From the NCBI GenBank assembly GCA_019090455.1, contig JAHRWA010000008.1, forward strand, positions 72,083-136,082: 64,000 nt of DNA, given 5' to 3'. This DNA comes from Pseudomonadales bacterium (GTDB taxonomy: Bacteria > Pseudomonadota > Gammaproteobacteria > Pseudomonadales > DC-out160). The translations under genes and the position numbers were made by a program. Shown here piece after piece: positions 35,397 to 45,379 of the stretch. The notes beneath the pieces were generated by a model. It worked only from the letters and a program-made list of their open reading frames with translations. It was not told where the DNA came from and did not search any database. Position 1 is the stretch's first letter; each line of letters begins with the position of its first letter.

Positions 35397-36797
35397 ATGA
35401 CGAATTTGATCTGTCCAATTAAAGTGAAAAAAAGGTGTATTCACCCTTGTAACATATTGGTGATATGTGTTCTGGCTGTGGTGTTTTTTTGTGGGATTTC
35501 AAGTTTTTCCAAAAGAGCTTTCGCCAGTACTGAGGGTAGTGAAGATAGGGCGGTTGCATTGTCGAAAGCGCTGCATCAAAAAGTCGTGGAAGTGTCTGCG
35601 GTATTATTGTTAACACGAGGGGGGTTAGATAAGGGGCGATATTCTATTATGGCTGTCACAGATCAAAAGCTACAGCCGATACCCTTTCAAATTGATGAAT
35701 ACAATGGGGAGGGTGAGCCTTTCTTTGCCAAGGCTCGGGTGCCGATTTTGGGAGAGCTAGGAAAATTTGATGCCGATGATCGCCTGCTGTTTATGCTTGA
35801 GGATGCGGGAATTAAAATGCCAGGTGATATGGTTTCCGATGTATCCAACTCACAAAAAGGTGAATTAATTGCAGAGATAAAGGTGGATGATGCGACCGGT
35901 GTGAGATACGTCTATTTGTTTGTCGATAACCCAATGCGCTCATCAATAGATTATGTGCGTTATGATCCTGAAACAGGTCTCAATGAGTCAGATTATTATT
36001 CTCTATTTGTGAATAAGAAAAACCTCTTAGATTGGACGAATTTAAGTTATAACGATTACACTGGGCCCAATCCCGATTCAATAATAGATACACTTAAGCT
36101 GCGGATCAGTGGCCGTATATTGTTGAATATGGCGAGTCTGACTTTAACTAACAGGAACCTTAAAGCGAAGTTGTTGGGTTATGTGGATGGCCCTATTCGC
36201 AGTATAGTGCAATTGAAAACCTCCATTGTGATAGCCAAGGTGCCGGTTATGAAAATTGAGGTTCAGTTGCTTCATTATCGACGTCAAGTCCACGCAATCT
36301 CCCGTACTAAAACACCTAAAGTTATTCCCTATTTATTTCGAGATCCCAAAATAAGTTTGTCAATTGATGCAAACGACATGAAGGGCAGTCAGCTTTATAC
36401 TGCGTTGTTACCTAATCAGCCAGCCCAGGTAGATGGATTTTTATCTCGTAATGAGTCATCACTTATTAGTAACGGGATCGATAAAAATCATACGTGGTTA
36501 CTATTGCGTTCCCCCCATAATTTTCAAGTTTTAACATCCTTGGATAATAAGGAAAAAGATCAAACACCGGTTAGTTTGTTGTATCAGGATGATGATAAGC
36601 TGAAAAATAAACCTGAACGTTTCGTGGGGCAGCTTCCGAATTTCGGTTATGTGATCAAGAATATTCCCATGGAGTCTATTTATTATATGGGAATTCGTGT
36701 TTATTTTGATGACAATTCGTTTGCCTATGATCCGGTGACTTATGCCGAGCAGATAGCAGCGGCGCCTAAAGTCTCGGTTCATGTTTACTCCCAGTAA
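35397..36797 (+). CDS. Exported protein, unknown function
   Basis: 466 residues from ATG 35397; a GTG at 35364 is the other choice. A basic N-terminus and hydrophobic core (NILVICVLAVVFFCGISSF) form a signal peptide or anchor, cleaved probably after RAFA. The body is beta-rich, with VEVSAVLLLTRGGLDKGRYSIMAVTD, PIPFQIDEYN and DADDRLLFMLEDAG. Similar hypothetical proteins occur in marine gammaproteobacteria as far as I recall, but I know no function. It is convergent with pilU and ends 24 bases from it. Confidence 0.6.
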   Translation: MTNLICPIKVKKRCIHPCNILVICVLAVVFFCGISSFSKRAFASTEGSEDRAVALSKALHQKVVEVSAVLLLTRGGLDKGRYSIMAVTDQKLQPIPFQIDEYNGEGEPFFAKARVPILGELGKFDADDRLLFMLEDAGIKMPGDMVSDVSNSQKGELIAEIKVDDATGVRYVYLFVDNPMRSSIDYVRYDPETGLNESDYYSLFVNKKNLLDWTNLSYNDYTGPNPDSIIDTLKLRISGRILLNMASLTLTNRNLKAKLLGYVDGPIRSIVQLKTSIVIAKVPVMKIEVQLLHYRRQVHAISRTKTPKVIPYLFRDPKISLSIDANDMKGSQLYTALLPNQPAQVDGFLSRNESSLISNGIDKNHTWLLLRSPHNFQVLTSLDNKEKDQTPVSLLYQDDDKLKNKPERFVGQLPNFGYVIKNIPMESIYYMGIRVYFDDNSFAYDPVTYAEQIAAAPKVSVHVYSQ

Positions 36798-36821
36798 GAG
36801 CCACTTTATAGGCATCCAAGC

Positions 36822-38099
36822 TTACATTTGATCTTCTCTCTTTTCTTCAATGGGTTGTAGGGATAATGTGGAGAGAGAAGGCGTGTTTTCTGTCTTAGCG
36901 TTAGCTTTATCCTCTTTTTCTTTTGTGTCTATGCCGTTATGGCTGTTTGCGTTGTTAGGATTAATTGTGCTGTTTTGATTGGCAGCTTGAGCTGAGGCAG
37001 GTTTTGTCGCTTTGGGAGATTGATTCTGGCCTCCTGCACTTTCGTCTAAACTAATCCTTAAACGTAAGTTGTTTTTAGAGTCTGCATTTTTTAGTGTTTC
37101 ATCTAAAGAAATTTGACCACTCTTGTAGAGCGCATATAGTGCGGTGTCAAAAGTTTGCATTCCCTGTGCTTCTGATTTCAGCATGACCTCTTTTATAGCG
37201 TCAACTTTACCGTTTTTTATCAGATCTTGTATTCGAGGTGATCCTAATAATATCTCTACAGCGGCCGCGCGCTTGTTATCGATAGTAGGGACTAGACGCT
37301 GGGAAATTATTCCGCGTAAATTGAGAGATAAATCCAGGAATAGTTGTTTATGTCTCTCCTCCGGGAAGAAATTAATAATGCGATCTACGGCTTGATTGGC
37401 ATTGTTTGCGTGCAGGGTTGAAATGCAGAGGTGACCTGTTTCCGCGAATGCGATAGCGTGTTCCATGGTGTCCTGGGAGCGAATTTCGCCAATGAGAATG
37501 ACATCAGGTGCTTGGCGCAATGTGTTTTCCAAAGCGTCATCATAGCTGTCAGTATCGACCCCCACCTCCCTTTGGTTGACGATGCTTTTTTTATGGGGAT
37601 GTAAAAACTCAACGGGATCTTCAATCGTCACTATGTGGCCGTAGCTATTGGAATTTCGATAGTCAATGAGGGATGCAAGTGAAGTGGATTTTCCCGACCC
37701 GGTTCCCCCAACAAAAAGGATTAAACCCCTTTTCTGCATAATTAGTTTTGATAATACTTCCGGAAGATTGAGTGATTGGAAAGAAGGGATTTCTGTTTTT
37801 ATCGCTCGCGCAACGATCGCAACTTGGTGGCGTTGCTTAAATATATTGACTCGAAACCGGCCTATGCCTGAGAGTGAAATCGCTAAATTCATTTCCGGCT
37901 TTATTGCAAATTGGCTTTTTTGTTCGTCGTCCATTATCGAATTTGCAATCTCTCCTACGATACCCGGAGGTAGTCTCTCAGTATCGAGCGGAACGAGTTT
38001 GCCGTAAATTTTTGCACTGACGGGTGCGCCAGTCGATAAAAAAAGATCTGATCCATCCTTATCGACCATTTCTTTGAGGTACTCAGAAAATTCTTTCAT
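36822..38099 (-). CDS. pilU: Type IV pilus retraction ATPase PilU
   Basis: Hexameric ATPase of the PilT/PilU family at the cytoplasmic base of the type IV pilus, which assists pilus retraction in twitching and DNA uptake. Motifs: Walker A FVGGTGSGKST, Asp box VTIEDPVEFLH, Walker B APDVILIGEIRS and His box ETGHLCISTLHAN. The end of the core, KNADSKNNLRLRISL, is PilU-like rather than PilT-like. A further ~55-residue Asn/Gln/Lys-rich tail after residue ~370 is longer than usual. No pilT lies beside it. The degenerate GGDEF/EAL protein at 48.3 kb resembles the pilus regulator FimX. Confidence 0.88.
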   Translation of the reverse strand: MKEFSEYLKEMVDKDGSDLFLSTGAPVSAKIYGKLVPLDTERLPPGIVGEIANSIMDDEQKSQFAIKPEMNLAISLSGIGRFRVNIFKQRHQVAIVARAIKTEIPSFQSLNLPEVLSKLIMQKRGLILFVGGTGSGKSTSLASLIDYRNSNSYGHIVTIEDPVEFLHPHKKSIVNQREVGVDTDSYDDALENTLRQAPDVILIGEIRSQDTMEHAIAFAETGHLCISTLHANNANQAVDRIINFFPEERHKQLFLDLSLNLRGIISQRLVPTIDNKRAAAVEILLGSPRIQDLIKNGKVDAIKEVMLKSEAQGMQTFDTALYALYKSGQISLDETLKNADSKNNLRLRISLDESAGGQNQSPKATKPASAQAANQNSTINPNNANSHNGIDTKEKEDKANAKTENTPSLSTLSLQPIEEKREDQM

Positions 38100-38271
38100 G
38101 GCATTTTGCTGTATAGGTAGCTGTGAATAGGTATTGCCTTGCGGCTAGTCTTTTCTTGAGTATAGGTGCTTTGACAAATAGGGTGGCAAGTGAGAACACA
38201 GTTTTAAGCGATTGCGTTAGGGGTCAAAACAATCAGCGACTTCAGATGTTGGTATCGCTACACAGTTTATT

Positions 38272-41013
38272 TTAGAATTCTGTTTGGTGTGGATATCCCT
38301 TTGATTCAAGGTCTGGGTTTTGACTATTTTGCGTGGAGAGCAGGGCGGGAGAGGAAAGTGTGTTCCTATAGCGAGTGGAGAAATTGAGATCCGTTATGTT
38401 TTTGGTGACGGAAATAAGCTCAGGTCTAGAGTAAGTCGGGTATTTCCCGCATGACTCTAAGCTAGTAGAGCCGCAGATAAAGCCGTCAGCATCTCGGTCT
38501 GAACCGGCTACGAGTGTGTATTCCCCCGGAGTCACATTTTCAAAGGAGAATGAATACTGGCCATTTACCGCAGTGGCAGACATTTGCATAACCGCTTCTT
38601 CTTCAGACAGGACCGGATCAATTAACAACACATAGTGCGTGCCTGTGTTGCTGGGAAGCTGGCTATCGGATACTTGCATCTGAACGGTGACGAGCTCAAT
38701 ATCGCCATTGCTGGCGACTACCGTGAGTGTGGTTGTGTAGAGGTTTTCTTCTAAACCACTGCGATCAATAGTTAGGGTATATTCCCCGAGGTCGGTGTCA
38801 TCGGGTGGCGTCACGGTGAGCCAAGAGTCATTGGAGTTTGACCGCACCGATGAAATTGATAAGTTACCACCTCCACTATTGACGATATAAAAAAATCCGG
38901 AGCGGCTGGCAGACCCAAGATCGACGGTTTTAGGGAAGGCTTGTAAGTGAGGTGTTAGTTCGCTAATGACTTGTCCTTGGGCTGCAACAACGGCTTTAAA
39001 GGCGTTAATTAGGCCATAACCATATTTATCGTCTCGGCCTGTACTGCCTAAATCATCTGTTATGTCTCCAGAACTTAATAGATTATCTATTTGGTCCGGT
39101 GTTAGCGGCTTGACTGATTTCATTAATGCGATGACGCCCGAGATATGGGGTGCTGCCATTGAGGTGCCTTCGTAATGGGCATACGTATTATTGATTCCAA
39201 TCGTGTTGTGCTCCCCTAACAGGCTAAATACGCCGTCGGGGCTGGAATCACCATCTCTATCTCGAGAAAGGTCGCCGCCAGGTGCAACCACATCAATCGT
39301 GCTGCCAAAGCTAGAATAACGGGTTACGTTTCGTTGCATGTCCACAGCACCTACTGAAATAACACCCTCATTAGCCGCAGGGAATGTGAGTTCGTCTGTG
39401 CCCGTATTGCCTGATGAAGCCACGATGGTAACTCCGGCTGCTCTAGCGAGATTGATTGCATTGACTATGACAGTGGATTGTTCCAGGCCGCCCAAACTCA
39501 TATTAATAACGTCCGCTTTTTGAGGGGGGGTGGTGCCTGAATCGTTTTCCAATTGCGCCGCGTAGAGGATAGCTTGAGCGAGATCGTCAACTAAACCACC
39601 TCCTTGCCCTAGCACTCTTAAAGGCATAATTGAGGTGTTCCATGCAACCCCGGTGATGCCAATGCCATTGTTGCCCACGGCAGCGATGGTGCCAGCCACA
39701 TGAGTACCGTGAAAACTACTGTTGTATTGATCGTTTTCTCTGTCACCTGGGTCATCAGGATTATCATCAATACCGTCGCCATCTTGAGATATGGAAGGGT
39801 CACTGATGAAATCGAAACCGGCGACAAGGTTAGGCGCGATATCGGGGTGTGATAATAGTACGCCCGTATCGATAACGGCGACGATGATTTCCTTGCTGCC
39901 AGTTGTGATATCCCATGCTGCGGGTAAATTTATAATCGGGTAATGCCACTGACGTGGGTAAAAGTTATCGTTTGGTATGGCGTTAGCGTGATAAATATAA
40001 TTGGGTTCCGCATATTCAACGTCTGCTCTTTGGCGTAATGCTTTTACGGCTGCAATCGTTTTTTCCTTTAATGATTTAATTTCATTAAAACTTAATACGG
40101 TATTGTTTAAATCTATTTTTTCAGACGAGGTGTCCCCTAACTGGGTACCCACGAGCGCGGTATGATTTGAAACGGGTGTCGATTTCTTGGCGGTTGATTG
40201 GAGTTTCAATTTGCGTTGTTGTCGAGAGTTGGGGGTGATGTCTCTTAAGCCTAAGGCACCGAGTGATAGAGGTTGAATCTTCGAGTTGTGTTGAGCAATG
40301 ACGGTGTCTCTGTACCGTACTAAAATTTCACCTGGTTTAAAGTTGTCGTAGGTGCTCAAACGATTGCTCTTGAATGTAGATTGGTTTGTCACGCTCGACT
40401 GGGCGCTGCTGAGTAAATAGTTGGAGGCGCCGGTATTGATGCGCACCTCAACAAAATAGATACCTTCAGTTGGGGCGGTCACGCTCTCGGTGAAGCCGGT
40501 GTTAAGTGAATCGTCGACTTCCGTTTGACTTCGATTATAAAGATAGAGGTCGATATCGTTGGGGCTGATATCACTCGATTGATTAGGATCATCTGAATCG
40601 CGAGTGTCGGCAATGGTTAGAACTAACTGTTGATTTGCTCTTAAAGATATTTCATAGAAATCGGAGATGTCGCCTGAGATATAGGTTTGGCCGGTGCTAT
40701 TTCCTTGAAGAGCAATGTTGACATGGCCCCCTAATGAAATAGGACTGCTGAGTGTTTGGGCTTGAGAAAAATCATCATTTAACTGGTAGGGATCATTTGA
40801 ATCATTGATGTCAGAATCTAGAGCGGAATTGTCACTCACTTGTATTGTGCCGCTGATGGTTATGGAGTCGTGACCACAACTGTCATTTAAACCCTGTAAG
40901 GTTCCTTCACATTCGGACTGACTGCCTCCGCAGGCCGCAAGTAGAAAGGTAAGAAGTGTAATTGAGAAACAGTGTCTTCGAAGAGGGCGGAGCGATAGAT
41001 AGAAGTAATTCAT
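38272..41013 (-). CDS. S8 (subtilisin-like) serine protease lipoprotein
   Basis: 913 residues. A lipoprotein signal (LLTFLLAACGGS) anchors it in the envelope. A PPC-like domain (about 85-195) and a propeptide-like part (about 220-335) precede the peptidase S8 domain (about 355-670), with Asp in VAVIDTGVLLSHPDI (~380), His in SSFHGTHVAGTIAA (~437) and Ser in YEGTSMAAPHISGV (~618). A BACON-like beta domain (about 690-785) and a C-terminal SdrD-B-like domain with one Cys pair complete it. All three catalytic residues are present. Possibly acts on surface or extracellular proteins. Confidence 0.88.
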   Translation of the reverse strand: MNYFYLSLRPLRRHCFSITLLTFLLAACGGSQSECEGTLQGLNDSCGHDSITISGTIQVSDNSALDSDINDSNDPYQLNDDFSQAQTLSSPISLGGHVNIALQGNSTGQTYISGDISDFYEISLRANQQLVLTIADTRDSDDPNQSSDISPNDIDLYLYNRSQTEVDDSLNTGFTESVTAPTEGIYFVEVRINTGASNYLLSSAQSSVTNQSTFKSNRLSTYDNFKPGEILVRYRDTVIAQHNSKIQPLSLGALGLRDITPNSRQQRKLKLQSTAKKSTPVSNHTALVGTQLGDTSSEKIDLNNTVLSFNEIKSLKEKTIAAVKALRQRADVEYAEPNYIYHANAIPNDNFYPRQWHYPIINLPAAWDITTGSKEIIVAVIDTGVLLSHPDIAPNLVAGFDFISDPSISQDGDGIDDNPDDPGDRENDQYNSSFHGTHVAGTIAAVGNNGIGITGVAWNTSIMPLRVLGQGGGLVDDLAQAILYAAQLENDSGTTPPQKADVINMSLGGLEQSTVIVNAINLARAAGVTIVASSGNTGTDELTFPAANEGVISVGAVDMQRNVTRYSSFGSTIDVVAPGGDLSRDRDGDSSPDGVFSLLGEHNTIGINNTYAHYEGTSMAAPHISGVIALMKSVKPLTPDQIDNLLSSGDITDDLGSTGRDDKYGYGLINAFKAVVAAQGQVISELTPHLQAFPKTVDLGSASRSGFFYIVNSGGGNLSISSVRSNSNDSWLTVTPPDDTDLGEYTLTIDRSGLEENLYTTTLTVVASNGDIELVTVQMQVSDSQLPSNTGTHYVLLIDPVLSEEEAVMQMSATAVNGQYSFSFENVTPGEYTLVAGSDRDADGFICGSTSLESCGKYPTYSRPELISVTKNITDLNFSTRYRNTLSSPALLSTQNSQNPDLESKGYPHQTEF

Positions 41014-41210
41014 AGTAAATTCAGTAACTAAAGTTGTGTCATCGTTATTATTTTTAAATCCCCCAAAGGGGAGTCGATGATACCTTAGATACGAGTATTT
41101 AGAAAATCGAGAGAATTACTGTTTTCATAATGTGCCTCATTGATAGGCGTCTCATCCGCTAGGATTCTGAGTGAAGGTTAGCGGATGAGATAGAACTTAT
41201 TACAAAAGAA

Positions 41211-41891
41211 CTATTTGTGTACTCTCTTAATTGACACGGTGGCAACTGGGCCTCTCCAATCTGAATCTTGCGGACTGAGGTCCTTGATACCGTGAATGCC
41301 ATTAGAAAGGGTGACAAAGCCTTCAGCTTCATCGGTAGCGCGCATGTTGCCGGATTCAGGCGAGCAAGGTGGTCCAGGAATAAAAGCACAATCTTCATTG
41401 TTGGCCTCGGAACCGGCGTCATAGACGGAAGCGCGACTTTGACTGCGTCTCTTAGGAGTCTTCATTCCGCGCACCGCGATAAATGCATCGTTGGTACCCG
41501 CTAACATGCTGCTAACGGATATTCGAGACCTATGAGGCGCCATGATTTCAATTGTTGTCGAGTTTCCTGGTGGAACTAGCTCACCGTTGGTTGTTGCATT
41601 GATGACGTAGGGGTTTGCGTCTAATTCGCTTAAGAGTACGCTCGGATCACCATTTTCCGCTTGGTGCGCTAAACCTTCTGAAGCGGGGTTTGCAATGGTG
41701 AAGAGTTTGAAGCGGGGCTTATGTACGGTGACAACGGTTGGTGTGAGCACGTGATAGGCATGTGCATTGGTGATAGTAACTTCGTATTTCTTCATGTGAG
41801 GATAGTAACTATTATCGTCGCTGTTGTTGTCAGCCAGACTTGTCTGACTCAAAGCGCCACACAATGCGATTGTTAGCAGTTTAATTTTCAT
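41211..41891 (-). CDS. Secreted spondin-domain protein
   Basis: 226 residues with a signal peptide (MKIKLLTIALCGALSQTSLA). The mature part fits the bacterial spondin_N domain: KYEVTITNAHAYHVLTPTVVTVHK, then PPGNSTTIEIMAPHRSRISVSSMLAGTNDAFIAVRGM (residues ~100-137). A Cys pair lies in EDCAFIPGPPCSPESGN. Such proteins are exported beta-sandwich proteins of unknown role. The gene is monocistronic, with GGAGAAACC before the ATG. Confidence 0.8.
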   Translation of the reverse strand: MKIKLLTIALCGALSQTSLADNNSDDNSYYPHMKKYEVTITNAHAYHVLTPTVVTVHKPRFKLFTIANPASEGLAHQAENGDPSVLLSELDANPYVINATTNGELVPPGNSTTIEIMAPHRSRISVSSMLAGTNDAFIAVRGMKTPKRRSQSRASVYDAGSEANNEDCAFIPGPPCSPESGNMRATDEAEGFVTLSNGIHGIKDLSPQDSDWRGPVATVSIKRVHK

Positions 41892-42029
41892 CGGTTTCTC
41901 CTTGATGTAGCACGCTAGTGCTTATTTTTTCTGATTGGAGAGATGAGCATGGGTAACAGCTGTTACGAGAAGATCACTAAATTATTACGTTTCTATCACA
42001 ATCGAAAAAACGATGCCCGCAGTGAGATT

Positions 42030-43826
42030 TTACTGATGGGTGGTTTGGCTCACAATACAACGGACGGTTGAAAAAAACTTCAAACGCTTTTTTTGATAGT
42101 CTAGAGTAAGAGGGATAAAGGGAATAGAGTGTTGCTCAATTATGGGCTTGAGTTGGTCAATGAGTTTTTGGTCTTGTTTTTTAAGCTCGGAGTTGTTTTT
42201 CAGGTAGAGACAAATTAGTCCTGAATTTTCCAAAATTGCTGTTACGGAATTTAATACTGTTTTATTGGACTCTTGATTCGAGGTTGGAGAAGCAATGGGG
42301 ATGGCTTTACTTGTTCGTAAAATGAAGTTGAGTATGGGTAACTGATAAGTTGTTTCAGGTATAACGAATCGGACGGGGCGGCGTAGGATTCGACTGATTA
42401 GTAATGTATCCCAATAGCGGGTTTGATGACAGATTACAATAGCAGGCCCTGTTGCGGGAATTTGATGGAGTCCACTAAGTCGCACTCGATACAAAGTGTG
42501 AGTGAGTATCAAAATAATAAACCGCATGGTGAATTCAGGGGACTGTCGAAATATCAATATTGCGACTGCAATATTGAGAATAGAAATAGCAAAAAAGAAT
42601 TCAGGAATACTAAGCTGAAATATGCCGAGTAGGATAAAGCCCGTGGCAGCGGATGCCACCATGAATAGGGCGTTAAAAATGTTATTCCCCGCTATGACCC
42701 GCGATCTCACCGCAGGGTCAGATCTCTCTTGTATCATCGTGTAAAGCGGTACAATGTATAATCCGCCAAACAGACCAATGCACAACATGTCTAAGAGTAT
42801 GTGTGTTGAATTGGGGATACTTAAAAAGTCTGCCATTGAGCGTAAGGTGTCAGTGGCTGGTGGCATGGCTTGTAGGCTTAAGTCTAGACCGAAAATGCTT
42901 AGTCCTATTGAGCCAATTGGAACGAGTCCTAATTCAACTTTATGTCCTGATAGTTTTTCGCAGAGCAGTGAGCCTACACCAATACCAATGGAAAATGTGG
43001 TGAGGAGTAAAATGACGATGCTGTCATCACCACTCAATAGCACTTTAGAGTATTCCGGAAATTGCGTTAAGTAAGCAGCGCCGAGAAACCAAAACCAAGA
43101 GATGGCCATAATGGCAATAAATACCGTTGGGTTTTTTCTGGTAAAAGAAATGGTCTTTACAGTTTGAGTCAGAATGTTCCAATTGATTTTCAGGTCTGGT
43201 GCAACAGCTGGAGCTGTAGGGATAGCTCTACTGGTGCAGTATCCTAATGTAGCAAACACGATTGCGGCGATAGAGACAGGCAGTGCGGGTGTGTCGAAAC
43301 GATGTAATAGTCCCGCGAGTATTGTGCCTATAAGAATGGCCAAAAAAGTTCCGGATTCAACCAGTGCATTGCCGCCCACCAGTTCCTCTTTATTCAGGTG
43401 TTGAGGGATGATGCTGTATTTGACTGGGCCAAAAAAACTGGACTGAGTCCCCATAAAAAATAATACTGCCATCAAACCCATGACACTTTGCAAATAAAAC
43501 GCAAGGGAAGCCAGAATCATAATTAGAACTTCAAATAGTTTGATGTTTCTGATGAGTTTGGATTTTTCATATTTGTCCGCAATCTGCCCAGCGGTCCCGG
43601 AAAATAAAAAAAAGGGTAAGATAAAAAGCAATGCAGCGGCATTGGTGTATAAACTGAGTTTTTCATCTGCGTTAATTAAAGTGCCGTAGGTTAAGAGTAG
43701 AACCAGCGAATTCTTAAATACATTGTCGTTAAAGGCACCCAGAAATTGAGTGAGAAAAAAAGGTAAAAACCGTCGTTGTTTAAAAAGGGAAAATTGTCCG
43801 TGATTTGGTGAATTCTGATCGGCCAT
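42030..43826 (-). CDS. LplT-like MFS transporter fused to degenerate PlsC-type acyltransferase
   Basis: 598 residues from ATG 43826 (the longer frame overlaps the previous gene). The first ~400 residues are a 12-helix major facilitator starting FLTQFLGAFNDNVFKNSLVLLL, as in the lysophospholipid flippase LplT. The C-terminal ~180 residues are PlsC-like (GPAIVICHQTRYWDTLLISRIL). The usual HX4D box has an extra residue (His-X5-Asp, near 465). Where FPEG is expected I read ICLYLKNNSELKK, so the acyltransferase is probably inactive or altered. In E. coli LplT and Aas together re-acylate lysophosphatidylethanolamine. Ends of this gene and its upstream neighbour are 2 bases apart. Confidence 0.8.
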   Translation of the reverse strand: MADQNSPNHGQFSLFKQRRFLPFFLTQFLGAFNDNVFKNSLVLLLTYGTLINADEKLSLYTNAAALLFILPFFLFSGTAGQIADKYEKSKLIRNIKLFEVLIMILASLAFYLQSVMGLMAVLFFMGTQSSFFGPVKYSIIPQHLNKEELVGGNALVESGTFLAILIGTILAGLLHRFDTPALPVSIAAIVFATLGYCTSRAIPTAPAVAPDLKINWNILTQTVKTISFTRKNPTVFIAIMAISWFWFLGAAYLTQFPEYSKVLLSGDDSIVILLLTTFSIGIGVGSLLCEKLSGHKVELGLVPIGSIGLSIFGLDLSLQAMPPATDTLRSMADFLSIPNSTHILLDMLCIGLFGGLYIVPLYTMIQERSDPAVRSRVIAGNNIFNALFMVASAATGFILLGIFQLSIPEFFFAISILNIAVAILIFRQSPEFTMRFIILILTHTLYRVRLSGLHQIPATGPAIVICHQTRYWDTLLISRILRRPVRFVIPETTYQLPILNFILRTSKAIPIASPTSNQESNKTVLNSVTAILENSGLICLYLKNNSELKKQDQKLIDQLKPIIEQHSIPFIPLTLDYQKKRLKFFSTVRCIVSQTTHQ

Positions 43827-43828
43827 GT

Positions 43829-44287
43829 TTAGCGGGTCCAGTGAGCGATTTTGACGACCCACTTGTTATCCTTTTTGACCCAATGACTTTGAATGTCCAT
43901 GAGTCGGCCTTGTTCTGGTAGCAGTCCTTTTCCACCAGTGAGGATGACTTTGATGTTGGCCGTTGCTAGGGAGGTATCTGATTTGTTAATGATGATGTTG
44001 GTGTGAGTAATGCGTATTTTAATATCGCTGTGCCGCATAAAATTGAGGATGAGATATTTTTTGATAAGAATGCGGTTAAATTGTTGGTTGCCCAGGAATC
44101 CCTTATCGAGTATATCGATGAAATCATTGGGTGATTCGGATTCAACAGCGATTTGTAATGTTTGAATATTCTCTTTTATTTGATCTTCGTCACTGGTATC
44201 ACTGCAGCCGGTAACGAAGAGGCCAAGGATTAAGCTGCACCATAGGGCGCATAAATTGTGTTTTATAGTCCTTCTAGACTCATGCAT
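43829..44287 (-). CDS. Lipoprotein with NTF2-like/SnoaL-type features, unknown function
   Basis: 152 residues with a lipoprotein signal (SLILGLFVTGCSD). The body (ENIQTLQIAVESESPNDFIDIL, then RLMDIQSHWVKKDNKWVVKIAHW) has the helix-then-strand pattern common in small NTF2-like proteins; this is fold-level inference only. It sits in a three-gene run: thioesterase, this gene, then the transporter fusion, with gaps of 6 and 2 bases, so a shared role in lipid handling is plausible. Confidence 0.6.
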   Translation of the reverse strand: MHESRRTIKHNLCALWCSLILGLFVTGCSDTSDEDQIKENIQTLQIAVESESPNDFIDILDKGFLGNQQFNRILIKKYLILNFMRHSDIKIRITHTNIIINKSDTSLATANIKVILTGGKGLLPEQGRLMDIQSHWVKKDNKWVVKIAHWTR

Positions 44288-44293
44288 GGAAGG

Positions 44294-45094
44294 CTATTTC
44301 TTCTTTTCTGGAGGTAATCGAAATTTTGCCATTTGCCGTGAAATAGCGACTAGATTGTCTTCTGAATCCCAAATGTCACCGTCTTCTTCTAGGGTTCCAT
44401 TGCTTAGATAGCGAGTCTTAAAGCGAAATTTTAAGGGGCCTGGTTTTGGTTGGGCGCGTAAATGAATGGTGAGTTCGATAGTGGGGACCCATCCTACTGG
44501 GCCAGCTCGATTAAACACGGCGGGAGGAAGCGCGTCGGCAAAGAATAAAAGCGAATAAAGATCGGGCTCTCCGCCTTCTTTGAATTCTACCCAACCCGTT
44601 AGCTCTGACTTGTTTCCTGGCTGCCCTCTGTTTTCTTTAAAGCCAGGAGCCAGATATAAATTGATGCGGCTATAGGTTTCTACTTTAGGTTCTAGGAACA
44701 ACTCGCACTGATCGATAGCCAATGGCGTCGGAGGTTCTTCTTCAAGAAAAGTTTCGCCGCTGGGTTTATCTAAGTCAGTGTAGGATGCGATAAAACGAAC
44801 TCGCTCAGTGCCATTTTGTATTATTTTTGCAGCGGCCGTAGAAACGTTTCTTCCTTCTCGAATGGCTTCTACATGGATTTCTGTGTCACAAGGTTCTGAC
44901 TTGTCGAGGTAATATCCAGTGATCGAGAGAGGGTGTGGATGCGGTAATATATCTTCCATAGCTCTAGCGGCAATTGCCATGACGTATCCACCATTGCAAA
45001 TAGATCCGGTAGCCCAGCGTTTGTTGAATTGAGCATGATATAGGTGTGGATTATCACTCTTGTTAATCTGGGTATCTTGATCGAATACACTCAT
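44294..45094 (-). CDS. Acyl-CoA thioesterase family protein (double hotdog)
   Basis: 266 residues forming two hotdog units of TesB/thioesterase-like type: NKRWATGSICNGGYVMAIAARAM in the first and VGWVPTIELTIHLRAQPKPGPLKFRF in the second, ending SEDNLVAISRQMAKFR, which is typical. It would hydrolyse acyl-CoA to free acid and CoA; chain length is not predictable. It heads the small operon with a lipoprotein and the LplT-PlsC fusion. Confidence 0.78.
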   Translation of the reverse strand: MSVFDQDTQINKSDNPHLYHAQFNKRWATGSICNGGYVMAIAARAMEDILPHPHPLSITGYYLDKSEPCDTEIHVEAIREGRNVSTAAAKIIQNGTERVRFIASYTDLDKPSGETFLEEEPPTPLAIDQCELFLEPKVETYSRINLYLAPGFKENRGQPGNKSELTGWVEFKEGGEPDLYSLLFFADALPPAVFNRAGPVGWVPTIELTIHLRAQPKPGPLKFRFKTRYLSNGTLEEDGDIWDSEDNLVAISRQMAKFRLPPEKKK

Positions 45095-45379
45095 ACTAAG
45101 ACCGTCTGCTAGTTATTTTTTTTGGTGAAATGGCGATGCTGGATTATTCCCTTTTTTAAAGATAATTGAAATGTCAGTTTGTTATTTAATTTGAGGTGCG
45201 CGGGAGTAGACACTAGAAGCCTAATGATAAAGCGATAAATTTGGATGAGATGTTGCGGAAGGTGAGAGCGAGGAGGAGTGAAAGGGAAGGGAATAGCCGG
45301 TTCTGGTATTCCCTTATAGTTGAAAATAAAATTGATATTGAAAATGAAAATTAGATTGAGGAGCTTAAACCGTCGCCAT

